From assembly GCA_964631205.1 (NCBI GenBank), contig CAZVWU010000001.1, positions 62,001 through 126,000 on the forward strand: a DNA stretch of 64,000 nt. The letters run 5' to 3'. This stretch comes from CAYYYJ01 sp964631205 (GTDB taxonomy: Archaea; Aenigmatarchaeota; Aenigmatarchaeia; QMZP01; JACQNV01). Positions 41,872 to 50,281 of this stretch are shown piece after piece; within the stretch, counting starts at the first letter, position 1, and each line of letters starts with the position of its first letter. The notes below the pieces were generated by a model. It ran no database searches, was not told the origin of the DNA, and saw nothing but the letters and a program-made list of their open reading frames with translations. Made by a program: the position numbers and the translations under genes.

Positions 41872-44436
41872 ATGACTATTCTAGAAGATGCTAAAAAACA
41901 TGTACTGAAAGAAGATGGATTGCCTGCTTTTATATATTTTGAAAATATAATGAAAACAAATATAAAATATCTACTCGAATTGACAAAAGGCATACCTTTA
42001 AGAAAATGTCTCTACTCTGTTAAAGCTGCAAGCTCGCCTTTTATACTAGCCACACTTTATAAAAATGGGATAGACGGGTTTGACGCATCTTCTCCCACGG
42101 AAGGATTAATGGTAAGAGCGATTCTGGGGAGAAAAGCTTATATTTCGTTAACTTATCCAGCAATGTGCAATAAGGATGTCGGCTTGCTTACAGAAATTCG
42201 GCCAAATGTTATAAATCTAGATTCCTTAATCTCTTTAAATAATTTTTTATCCTCCACCGAAAATATACCTTTTGGAATTAGAATAAACCCTGGAATAGGA
42301 TATAGTGAGCACAGCCTATACAAAGCAGGCGGTAAGCAATCCAGGCTAGGTATACCACTTAAAGATTTGACAAAGGCTTTTGAGATATGCAAAAAATATA
42401 ATAGGACAGAATTTGGCCTCCATTTTCACATATCGTGCCAGGCGCAGACATTTGCTTATTCAACTGAAAGCTTGAAAAAAATAACAGAAAAAATAAAAAA
42501 TATATCTTCTAAGTTTTACGCTTTCACGAACCTGAATCTAGGAGGCGGTATTTTCCCTCCCTCATGGGATTTTAATAAGGATGTAATAATACCTCCAAAA
42601 CTTAATGAACAAACTGTTAAAATTCTTGAAAAAAATGTAAAGTATTTCTTAGAAACAAATAAAAACAATTTAAGCGAGTCTTTTAATGTTTTCTTCGAAC
42701 CTGGAGATTTTATTATCGGCTCTGCAGCTGTATTAGTAGCAGGTATCATAGAAAAAAGGAAGGATTGGTTAAATAAAGATCACTTAATCCTAAACACCAA
42801 TATAAGCCACTTCCCTAATTTACTCCAATATGGATATAGACCTCGGATTATTCATCCTCAGCAAAAAGAGAATGGCAGAAAAACTATACTATCAGGAAAC
42901 TCCTGTTTTGCTGGAGACGTGATTTCGACAAGTAGCCATAGTAATAGAGAAAAACCAGACTGTATAATTTTTGATGACAGAGGCTCTTATGAATACTCCG
43001 AATATAATTTTTTTAATGGAAGACTCAGGCCAAAAATATATTTTCACCCATCCAAAGGCGAGACAACGCTAATGAAAGCAGATTCTATAAATGACCTACT
43101 TTCTTATTGGAGAGAAGAAAACAGGAAACATCCTAAAGATCATGAAGCGTTCTACAAATTTGAAGAATTGGCGAAAGAACAGTCCGGTCTTTATCTATAT
43201 CATCCAGACCTCAAATATCTCAGCTCTTTTGAGCTTGACCCCAGAGCGTTCCCAATACCGCCTTCAATAAAAAATAATTTTATCGATAAGTTTGAGGAAC
43301 TAAGTACAATATATGGCAGATCCCTCGGCATTGACAACTCTAGAGGACATATAGCCAATTATGAAAACCTATATATAGATTTAGATAGATTTTATAAATC
43401 AGATAACATAGTTATAACACTTGGTGCCGCAAATGCTTTTTGGCTCGTGCTTCATGGCTTTTTGAAAAATACGGCAAAAAGAGTTCTTATTCATTGCCCA
43501 AGCTATTATCAGTTTACCATAGGCAGTAATAATCTTAAAATACCTTGGAAGCATATCCATAAAACAGATTTTAAACTCGATGAAAAAATAAAAGTAAACC
43601 CATGGGATATTATACCATCTTATAAAGATATAGTTCTTAGTATAAAGGAGAATCCGGATTTAGGCGCTATTGTGATTTCGAATCCAGGATTGCCTTGGGG
43701 GACTTCTTTACCACCGTCAGCCATAAAAAAATTAGCTGAGCAGGCTAAAAACGAGGGGTGGATATTAATTCTTGACGAAACGTTATCAGATCTAAATCTA
43801 ACTGTCCCAGACAAATCTAGATGGAAATGGCTTGATCACTCTTTGCCTCTGATAAGAGTAAACAGTTTTTCAAAAACATTCGGGCTTTCAGGATTGCGCT
43901 TTGGTTATATGTCCTGCACAGATAGCATTAAAGACACTATAGACCAAGGTAAAAAAGCCCTAGACATAATTGCTACCCAAGTAGATGCTACCTGTGCATC
44001 ACCCCCCTCTATAGCTGCATCTGTGATTGAACCTGCCACAAATATTCTCATAAATCATCTGAGAGGCACAATAGATGATGATAGCAAAAGGCAGTTTAGA
44101 AGAAACTTGTTAAAGCTTAAAGAAAGAGCACGGTGGGTAAGCCAATCTCTCATGGCATATAAAATACCTCACATAGTTCCAGAATATAGCTCTAGTCTGA
44201 TGATGCTTCTGACAAAATTAAGTCCATATCCAAATAACAATTTTCAATTTTTTCGAGAACTCCTTAAGAAACATAAAATGTTTATCGAACTGGGCGGCTT
44301 ATTCAATCAGAACCCAAATTGGGATTTTACTATTTCACGTATTGGACTTGGCAGAAAAGACGAAGATTTTGAAAAAGATGTGACCACTTTCTGTGAATTT
44401 TATGACAAATATAGGACGTATCCAGAAGTTAAATAG
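41872..44436 (+). CDS. PLP decarboxylase-aminotransferase fusion protein
   Basis: 854 residues with two PLP folds. The first ~430 resemble group IV decarboxylases (ornithine/carboxynorspermidine type): CLYSVKAASSP with PLP Lys51, FGLHFHISCQ, FEPGDFIIGSA and GNSCFAGDV with Cys345. The rest is a fold I aminotransferase: NPGLPWGTSLPP, LILDETLSDL and VNSFSKTFGLSGLRFGY with Lys668. Both catalytic lysines are kept. The same polypeptide could decarboxylate and transaminate an amino acid-derived substrate. A methyltransferase overlaps its 3' end. Confidence 0.85.
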   Translation: MTILEDAKKHVLKEDGLPAFIYFENIMKTNIKYLLELTKGIPLRKCLYSVKAASSPFILATLYKNGIDGFDASSPTEGLMVRAILGRKAYISLTYPAMCNKDVGLLTEIRPNVINLDSLISLNNFLSSTENIPFGIRINPGIGYSEHSLYKAGGKQSRLGIPLKDLTKAFEICKKYNRTEFGLHFHISCQAQTFAYSTESLKKITEKIKNISSKFYAFTNLNLGGGIFPPSWDFNKDVIIPPKLNEQTVKILEKNVKYFLETNKNNLSESFNVFFEPGDFIIGSAAVLVAGIIEKRKDWLNKDHLILNTNISHFPNLLQYGYRPRIIHPQQKENGRKTILSGNSCFAGDVISTSSHSNREKPDCIIFDDRGSYEYSEYNFFNGRLRPKIYFHPSKGETTLMKADSINDLLSYWREENRKHPKDHEAFYKFEELAKEQSGLYLYHPDLKYLSSFELDPRAFPIPPSIKNNFIDKFEELSTIYGRSLGIDNSRGHIANYENLYIDLDRFYKSDNIVITLGAANAFWLVLHGFLKNTAKRVLIHCPSYYQFTIGSNNLKIPWKHIHKTDFKLDEKIKVNPWDIIPSYKDIVLSIKENPDLGAIVISNPGLPWGTSLPPSAIKKLAEQAKNEGWILILDETLSDLNLTVPDKSRWKWLDHSLPLIRVNSFSKTFGLSGLRFGYMSCTDSIKDTIDQGKKALDIIATQVDATCASPPSIAASVIEPATNILINHLRGTIDDDSKRQFRRNLLKLKERARWVSQSLMAYKIPHIVPEYSSSLMMLLTKLSPYPNNNFQFFRELLKKHKMFIELGGLFNQNPNWDFTISRIGLGRKDEDFEKDVTTFCEFYDKYRTYPEVK

Positions 44437-45088
44437 AAATCAATGGGACAAAATTGCTGACAAATATCAAGCATATTTTGATGATAATCCAAACAGAGTG
44501 TCATCCCATGTAGTCTTCCCTAATATCCTTAATGGTATCGGAGACGTGAAAGGTCTAAAAATTTTAGATTTTGGATGTGGCCAAGGCAGATTCTCGAGAT
44601 TATTAAATGACAAAGGCACTATCGTAACAGCATATGATGAATCTATAGAAGAACTCAAAAAAGCGTTGGACAAAAACGATGGAAGAAAAATAATATATAT
44701 TTCAAAAAAGCCTCTTCTAAAAAAGGAATATTATGATATTGTCTTCTGTTTTATGGTTTTAATCTGTAACGACTTAGAAAAGCTACATAAGCTATTAGAC
44801 GATGTATATTCTTTTACTAAAAATGGCGGGAGGTGCATATTTGTAAACACAAATACAGAAACGTTAGGGAAGAAATTTAAAGATTTTTATTCTAAGCGAG
44901 ATAGTAGGATTTTAAAAGAAGGTGATGTCTATAGTACTATAATACCAACATCAAAAGGCAGGATAATCGTGAGAGACCATTATTATTCTAAAAAATTTCT
45001 TACCGAATTGTTTAAATTCCATGGATTTACACCTTCATTTGAAGAAATTATAGCAGACCAATTTGTTTTCCAAGTGGTCCAAAAATAG
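44402..45088 (+). CDS. class I SAM-dependent methyltransferase
   Basis: 228 residues from ATG 44402 (a GTG at 44393 is the alternative). LKILDFGCGQGRFSRLL is motif I, and YDIVFCFMVLICND the post-I region. It overlaps the fusion gene by 35 bp, so the two are translationally coupled and probably act in one pathway. Confidence 0.85.
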   Translation: MTNIGRIQKLNRNQWDKIADKYQAYFDDNPNRVSSHVVFPNILNGIGDVKGLKILDFGCGQGRFSRLLNDKGTIVTAYDESIEELKKALDKNDGRKIIYISKKPLLKKEYYDIVFCFMVLICNDLEKLHKLLDDVYSFTKNGGRCIFVNTNTETLGKKFKDFYSKRDSRILKEGDVYSTIIPTSKGRIIVRDHYYSKKFLTELFKFHGFTPSFEEIIADQFVFQVVQK

Positions 45089-45090
45089 TT

Positions 45091-45897
45091 TTACACTGTT
45101 AATAGTCTTTTAGAATTTTCATGAAGCTCTAAAACAAGCTTTGCTGTATCCCTAACATCTTTTACCGCGTCATTGAGTAGGAATTTTATAACAGCCTTAG
45201 AGTTAGGAGATAATCTGAAGAATCCTAAAGTCTCAATTGATTCGTGTCTTACGAGAGGGCTATAATCCCTCGTTGCAGAATAAACTAACGCGTGTATAGC
45301 TTCCCTACCTCTAATTTCAGCAAGCAAAAAAGCTCCCATGTGCCTAAGTATAGGATTTGGGTCTTGTTGAAGGCATGTTATAAGATTTTTTATCTCTGAC
45401 AGTGTTCTCTTTTTCTTTAAAGAATCAAATAGCTTGTAGCCAGCGATCCATCTTTTATACGTCGGTTGGGAGTAATCTAGAAAATATGACTTTTCGATAG
45501 TACTATCAGTATTCATATGGACATCCAACATGAGCTGGGCTGTCATGCTGACATCAGTATTTGGATCTTTTTTTGCTTTCAGCAAGACTTCTTTTATTTT
45601 GTTTGTTAGTTGTATATATCCCAAGATCTCTACAGCTTCATGCCTAACTACAAAACTCGAATCGTTTATTGCTTTATTCATGATAGAAGTAATTGCAGAT
45701 TCGTCTTCTTTTCCAAATATTCCCAATAAAAACGCTGCATCATGCCTGATTATAGAGTTAGGGTCGTTGTTAAGCGAGTCTATTAATGAAGTTATTATAT
45801 CTTTGCCCTTCTCTTTTCTTAAATCCATTATAGAAAGCCACCTCATGTAATCTGGGCAAGAATAATCATTTAGTATATTTAAAGCTTTTTGCTTCAT
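45091..45897 (-). CDS. HEAT-repeat protein resembling deoxyhypusine hydroxylase
   Basis: 268 residues in two similar halves (DYSCPDYMRW and DYSQPTYKRW). HEAT repeats carry His52-Asp53, His86-Glu87, His186-Met187 and His218-Glu219. In DOHH four His-Glu pairs at like spacing (about 33 residues) bind the diiron centre; here the first is His-Asp and the third His-Met. It could be a divergent diiron oxygenase or a PBS-lyase-like scaffold. It converges with the methyltransferase gene. Confidence 0.7.
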   Translation of the reverse strand: MKQKALNILNDYSCPDYMRWLSIMDLRKEKGKDIITSLIDSLNNDPNSIIRHDAAFLLGIFGKEDESAITSIMNKAINDSSFVVRHEAVEILGYIQLTNKIKEVLLKAKKDPNTDVSMTAQLMLDVHMNTDSTIEKSYFLDYSQPTYKRWIAGYKLFDSLKKKRTLSEIKNLITCLQQDPNPILRHMGAFLLAEIRGREAIHALVYSATRDYSPLVRHESIETLGFFRLSPNSKAVIKFLLNDAVKDVRDTAKLVLELHENSKRLLTV

Positions 45898-45933
45898 ATT
45901 TGTTTAATGGGGTTTAGCTTTTAAAATCTATCT

Positions 45934-46860
45934 ATGTCAGAGATCGTTCCTATATATCACGGGAGGCGTAATTTTCTTGGCTCTGAAGACCTTGTTATCT
46001 CCTTTTACACAGAAAAATGCCAGTACAGATGCAGTTTTTGTGGTTTACCAGAAAGATCTAGCAATAGGCCTGTTAATCCACAAAGAATTAGGGATCAAGT
46101 AGACACGGTTTTTGATATTTATACTGATTGGCTCCCGACATTCGGACAATTGTCAGTAGGGAATGAAGGATCTATATTGGATGGTAAGAGATTCCCTCCA
46201 GAAGCCTTTGATTATTTGATTGATAAATCCAGAATTATGCCTTCTCTCAGAGTCCTTTCTTTGGAAACTAGACCAGAATATGCAAGAGAAGATAGATTAA
46301 GAGAGATCATGGATTCATCAACAGCAGAAAAACTAGACTTGACAGTAGGGTTTGAAACACTTGACGACGATCTTCGGAACAGGGTTTTAAATAAACACAT
46401 GAGCAGGCAGCTTTTTGAAGATGTAATTAAACTTTTAGGGAAGATAGGCGCTCGGCTAACTTCTTATGTTATGCTTAAACCAGGACCCAATATGACAGAT
46501 GAAGAAGGGATTAAAGAAGCAGTTCAAACTGCTCAATATATAGGTGAGAAGTGTAGCAAAGAGAATACGGAGTGTGTAATTTATCTTAACCCTACATATG
46601 TAGCTCGAGATTCACGTCTAGCACATCAAATGAAAGAAACTGGTTATAGGCCACCTAAAATACATGATGTCATGAGAACCGTTATTGGAATAAAAAATCT
46701 AGGCTTACCTGTTTATGTCGGTCTATCATCTGAAGGCTTAAGTATTGCAGACGGAGATGTTAGATCAAGCGAGGGTTTTGACCGCAAAGCAAAAAGAGCG
46801 GTTAAAAAATTCAATAGAGACCAGGATGTATCTATTTTTCAAGGGATTCTTCGTGTATAG
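45934..46860 (+). CDS. radical SAM protein
   Basis: 308 residues with the iron-sulfur cysteines C29, C33 and C36 in CQYRCSFCGLP, preceded by RRNFLGSEDLVISFYTEK. The later LDLTVGFETLDDDLRNRVLN and YVMLKPGPNMTDEEGI fit an Elp3/MiaB-like barrel. Some archaeal relatives act in tRNA modification; the island context suggests a biosynthetic role instead. It diverges from the HEAT-repeat gene. Confidence 0.82.
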   Translation: MSEIVPIYHGRRNFLGSEDLVISFYTEKCQYRCSFCGLPERSSNRPVNPQRIRDQVDTVFDIYTDWLPTFGQLSVGNEGSILDGKRFPPEAFDYLIDKSRIMPSLRVLSLETRPEYAREDRLREIMDSSTAEKLDLTVGFETLDDDLRNRVLNKHMSRQLFEDVIKLLGKIGARLTSYVMLKPGPNMTDEEGIKEAVQTAQYIGEKCSKENTECVIYLNPTYVARDSRLAHQMKETGYRPPKIHDVMRTVIGIKNLGLPVYVGLSSEGLSIADGDVRSSEGFDRKAKRAVKKFNRDQDVSIFQGILRV

Positions 46861-47062
46861 CCCTTCATAATAAAAAGATTGAGAGATGTCTTAAGCAGCT
46901 AGATAGAGATCTGTCTAGGGTTTTACTCGGAAACTCTATAAACTAGTTTAATATTACAGTTTGTTTTAACATTTTAATAATACCTAGATTCCAACTTTTG
47001 TAGGATTCTCCAATAACTACATAATAATAGCCCGATTTATAAGAAGTAGAAATAATGATATC

Positions 47063-47168
47063 CTATGTACGCGATAGAAACCAAAAACCTAAGAAAAGAT
47101 TTTGATGATGGAAAAGAAACAGTCCATGCAGTCCGTGGAATCAACCTGAAAATAGAAAAAGGGTAGGT
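47063..47168 (+). repeat. 106-bp direct repeat, copy 2: truncated ABC-ATPase 5' end
   Basis: Starts 2 bp before ATG 47065 and encodes MYAIETKNLRKDFDDGKET then VHAVRGINLKIEKG and TAG. Like copy 1 at 37230-37335 it ends in GGGTAGGT. The following TPP-enzyme reading frame starts exactly here, so a junction lies at its end. Confidence 0.85.
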
Positions 47169-47660
47169 ATATTAGGTTTTATTCCAGATAAGTCAGATAG
47201 TTATATCATCTCAAACAGGTATAGAAAACTCTTTTCGGCAATAAAGGAAATGAAATCATCTTTTGTGGTAGGCGATTTGGGAGAGTACACCCAGGATACA
47301 CTTGACACTATAGATGCATGCTTGTGTTTTGGTTCCAGTCTAAGTGTGGGAATGGGTGGATTTTTGGCAGGTGCAAAAAATGTCATTTCGGTCATTGGAG
47401 ATGCAGCATATCTTCATTCAGGAAAGAATGTAATTCCCGAAGCAATTAAAAGGAAAATACCTATTAAGGCAATTGTTATATGTAACGGTGGTTCCCAAGG
47501 CACGGGTGGGCAGGAAATTCCAGGGGATTTGTTCTATCAACCTAAGGGTGTTGAAAAGTATATTTTGGACTATAAGAAGGCTAAAATTATTGACTTTGAG
47601 AAGATATTGCGTAAAATAATGAAGTCTACCACTGTATCAGTTTTATATATATTGATGTAA
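47163..47660 (+). pseudogene. thiamine-diphosphate-binding domain of a 2-oxoacid:ferredoxin oxidoreductase-like enzyme, 5'-truncated
   Basis: The frame is open from the repeat's end: GILGFIPDKSDSYIISNRYR, then a clear TPP domain with CFGSSLSVGMGGFLAGAKN, ISVIGDAAYLHSG and AIVICNGGSQGTGGQE. These match the C-terminal half of IorA-type enzymes; the pyrimidine-binding half is missing. Translation could begin at ATG 47250. It is either a remnant or a short stand-alone domain. The kinase gene starts 1 bp after its stop. Confidence 0.6.
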
Positions 47661-47661
47661 T

Positions 47662-48279
47662 ATGAAACAAAGACCTTTATACATACATTTCGAGGGAATG
47701 GACTTGGCAGGAAAAACGACCGCTACTAAGAATTTCATCGAACAAAGCGGTAGAGAATGGGGCATAAGACGGAATTCCATTGTTTCCGATAATCCGATCT
47801 ATCAGTTAGCAGATAGTTTGCGTAGGGCAGATGCTTATGATGCTGAAGTTCTAGGAAATTTATATGTAGCAGCTTTAATGGGGGATATTAGAACATTCGA
47901 ATGGCCAGACAGGGATACTATTCAAGATTCAACAATTATTTTAAGGTCCTTAGCTTTTCATACAATAAGAGGCACTCCAAGAATAAAAGATATTTTAATT
48001 GATATGTTACCATATCATCCTAAGTTTGATGCTTCGTTTGTTTTTACTGCCAGTATCGAGGAAAGACTTAAAAGGTTGGAAATGAGGACACAGTATCAGC
48101 CAGATCAAATTGCGGCTGAAGAGTTGCTGGTTCTTGCTAAGCCTAAAAAATTTTTAGAAATGGAGGCTTACTTAGTTGATTTTTCAAAGAAACATTTTCA
48201 TTCTATGGTGATTGACACTTCTACTTTGACTCCAGATATGGTTGTTGGCATGATTGCTGAGAATCTGCCACAATTATAA
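47662..48279 (+). CDS. thymidylate kinase-like P-loop kinase
   Basis: 205 residues with the P-loop FEGMDLAGKTTATKNF at the N-terminus and a later DRDTIQDSTIILRSLAFHTI region like the DRY-containing loop of dTMP kinases. ERLKRLEMRTQ is the lid region. The substrate need not be dTMP. It is in a three-gene string with the TPP fragment and a hydrolase. Confidence 0.8.
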   Translation: MKQRPLYIHFEGMDLAGKTTATKNFIEQSGREWGIRRNSIVSDNPIYQLADSLRRADAYDAEVLGNLYVAALMGDIRTFEWPDRDTIQDSTIILRSLAFHTIRGTPRIKDILIDMLPYHPKFDASFVFTASIEERLKRLEMRTQYQPDQIAAEELLVLAKPKKFLEMEAYLVDFSKKHFHSMVIDTSTLTPDMVVGMIAENLPQL

Positions 48280-48287
48280 GGCGGAAA

Positions 48288-48887
48288 ATGAGAAAATTGA
48301 CCAGTTTTCTACACATCCACAATAGTAAGGCCACGACTCTAGATGTAATTTTACATGGTGGATCGGAAGGTATTAACTCCCCCTTCATGCAAAAGATTTT
48401 TGAAAGCTCTAAAACTCAAGGGAATAGTGTAATCATGTTTAACTTCCCTTTTTTGGAAAGGGGAGAAGAACGCTCTTCTGGCCCAGAGTTAAAAGAAGAA
48501 TTGGATGTGCTTAGAGAGATGTTGTCGGTTGCTGGATTTGAAAAATTTGCTCACATTCGACTTTTTGGCAAATCACTTGGTGGAATTGTAGTGAGTTATT
48601 ATCTAAATAGCCTAAGTGAAAAAGAAAGGAAATTATATGAAGTAATCATACTTGGATACGTAACTGGAGATGTTAAATTAAAAAATTTCGAGGGAAAGAT
48701 CATAATCATCCAGGGAGAAAAGGATAAATTTGGGAATATTGATGTTGTAAAGAAGGACTTGAATGGTGCTGTTTCAAAAAATATAACTTATCACGAGATA
48801 TCAAATGCCGACCATAGCTATAGAGACTCTGAGACTCGAGAACCGATATACGAGGACAGAGTAATTGGGCTTTTAAAATGTCTTTGA
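48288..48887 (+). CDS. alpha/beta-hydrolase-fold protein
   Basis: 199 residues. HGGSEGINSP is the oxyanion region, RLFGKSLGGIVVSYY the nucleophile elbow with Ser, IIIQGEKDKFG the acid region and SNADHSYRD the histidine. Small size suggests a peptidase/esterase of the KANL3-Tex30 or dienelactone type. It starts 8 bp after the kinase. Confidence 0.8.
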   Translation: MRKLTSFLHIHNSKATTLDVILHGGSEGINSPFMQKIFESSKTQGNSVIMFNFPFLERGEERSSGPELKEELDVLREMLSVAGFEKFAHIRLFGKSLGGIVVSYYLNSLSEKERKLYEVIILGYVTGDVKLKNFEGKIIIIQGEKDKFGNIDVVKKDLNGAVSKNITYHEISNADHSYRDSETREPIYEDRVIGLLKCL

Positions 48888-48989
48888 CTTATTTAATTCC
48901 CAAATATCCCTTTAATCATTTTTTTGGCTGCCGGGTCTTTGCTTTTCTCAAGGGGCCTTAAAAAAGGCTACAAAAACGGGATAATAACG

Positions 48990-49360
48990 CAATACTAGCA
49001 CTTTTCTTTCTATACATTCCTGTCAAAAGAAACCTGCACTAGCACTTTTTGCAGCGGCAAAACCTGCACTAAAAAACTTCTTTTCTGTTAACCCTGTTCA
49101 AAAGACCCTCACTAAAAAGGATTTAAATGCACTTCTTTCTCTGTTAACTCTGGCCAAGAAAGACCTGCACTAGAAAGGATTTAAATGCACTTCTTTCTCT
49201 GTTAACTCTGGCCAAGAAAGACCTGCACNNNNNNNNNNNNNNNNNNNNNNNNNNNNNNNNNNNNNNNNNNNNNNNNNNNNNNNNNNNNNNNNNNNNNNNN
49301 NNNNNNNNNNNNNNNNNNNNNNNNNNNNTAGAAAGGATTTAAATACTGCTAACTCAATAA
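48990..49360. repeat. degenerate tandem repeats of a 58-bp unit with an assembly gap
   Basis: Two near-identical 58-bp units (49113-49170 and 49171-49228, one difference) each contain AAAGGATTTAAATGCAC, a TATA-like core, and end ACCTGCAC. Shorter degenerate copies ending in ACCTGCACTA lie upstream from about 48990. After the 100 N, AGAAAGGATTTAAATACTGC follows. The array fills most of the 517-bp gap before uS10 and may hold several promoter copies. Confidence 0.75.
49229..49328. other. assembly gap (100 N)
   Basis: A run of exactly 100 N between two parts of the tandem repeat, as scaffolding software writes for a gap of unknown size. The true number of repeat units is unknown. Confidence 0.95.
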
Positions 49361-49404
49361 TTGGATAGTTCAATGTGGGAATAATTTTCTATCTGATGAT
49401 AAAT

Positions 49405-49734
49405 ATGGAATTCGCGCGCATCAAACTGGCAGGAAGGAATTTTCAGGAGTTGGAAAGCATCTGCAGCCAGATAAAGGAAATTGCAGACAAGCACGGCACT
49501 TCTGTAAGGGGACCTATGCCACTCCCAACAAAAAAACTCAGGATACCTGTGCTTAAAACGCCGTGCGGCGATGGAACAGGCCATGGGAATGCGACATGGG
49601 ACAGGTGGGAGATGAGGATACACAGAAGGGTCATCGATATAGGCACGAATGAAAAGGCGCTCAGGCAAGTAGTCAGGATTAATATTCCGGAAGGCGTGAA
49701 GATTGACATTGAAATGAAAGCTGACAACAAGTAG
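49405..49734 (+). CDS. rps10: small-subunit ribosomal protein uS10
   Basis: 109 residues from ATG 49405 (MEFARIKLAGRNFQELESIC). RGPMPLPTKKLRIPVLKTPCGDG (split here) and WEMRIHRRVIDI are conserved. It would assemble into the 30S head. In-frame ATGs at 49375 and 49396 add residues not typical for the family. Confidence 0.95.
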   Translation: MEFARIKLAGRNFQELESICSQIKEIADKHGTSVRGPMPLPTKKLRIPVLKTPCGDGTGHGNATWDRWEMRIHRRVIDIGTNEKALRQVVRINIPEGVKIDIEMKADNK

Positions 49735-49811
49735 CTGATTTTAAAATTAATTTAATACTTGAAAATAAATTTACGGGAAAGGTATTTATAGAACAGGGAG
49801 AATATTTTATT

Positions 49812-50045
49812 ATGACAGAACAGCAGCTGATGTTGAAAATAGACAAACTGGAACACTCAATGCAAGGGTTAAAAGACGAATTGGACTGCATAAAGTCCAT
49901 ATTAGAGGACTCTGTGCTTACAGATCAGGAAGCTAAGATGGTTGATGAGAGCGTGAGCAAGATAAAAAAAGGCGACAAGTCTGATTTTGTCCCACTAGAA
50001 GAGGCTAAGAGGTCTATTAAGAATGTACAAAATAGAAATTCATAA
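49812..50045 (+). CDS. RelB-like antitoxin
   Basis: 77 residues: an N-terminal coiled coil (LMLKIDKLEHSMQGLKDELD) and a C-terminal region VSKIKKGDKSDFVPLEEAKRS that is typical of the toxin-wrapping part of antitoxins. It overlaps the toxin gene by 23 bp. It should neutralise the RelE-like toxin and repress the operon. Confidence 0.8.
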   Translation: MTEQQLMLKIDKLEHSMQGLKDELDCIKSILEDSVLTDQEAKMVDESVSKIKKGDKSDFVPLEEAKRSIKNVQNRNS

Positions 50046-50280
50046 AGAGGCTTTGAAATTTCTCCATAGCCTTCCAGAGGGCCTTGCTTTAAACATCCTA
50101 GAAAAGATCAAGGCGCTTGAAAATGATCCATACCCCCCTGGTGTTATTAAAGTTAAAGGCCGCGAGGAAACTACTTTTAGGATGAGGATAGGGAAATATA
50201 GAGTTCTGTACTTTATAGATAAACCTGCTTCGGCGATTTACATAATGAAAATAGATAAGAGGGGCACTGTCTACGATTGA
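50023..50280 (+). CDS. RelE/ParE-family toxin
   Basis: 85 residues: YKIEIHKEALKFLHSLPEG, IKALENDPYPPGVIKVKG and FRMRIGKYRVLYFID are the RelE signatures with the C-terminal strand ending KRGTVYD. RelE toxins cleave mRNA in the ribosome. FEN-1 begins 1 bp after its stop. Confidence 0.9.
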   Translation: MYKIEIHKEALKFLHSLPEGLALNILEKIKALENDPYPPGVIKVKGREETTFRMRIGKYRVLYFIDKPASAIYIMKIDKRGTVYD

Positions 50281-50281
50281 T

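Noticed and set aside
48990..49228. Tandem repeat considered as a CRISPR array
   Set aside because: Units are contiguous 58-bp copies without unique spacers of constant length, and no cas genes are nearby.
49170..49373. Minus-strand ORF across the gap
   Set aside because: It runs through the N stretch and repeats; the translation there has no meaning.
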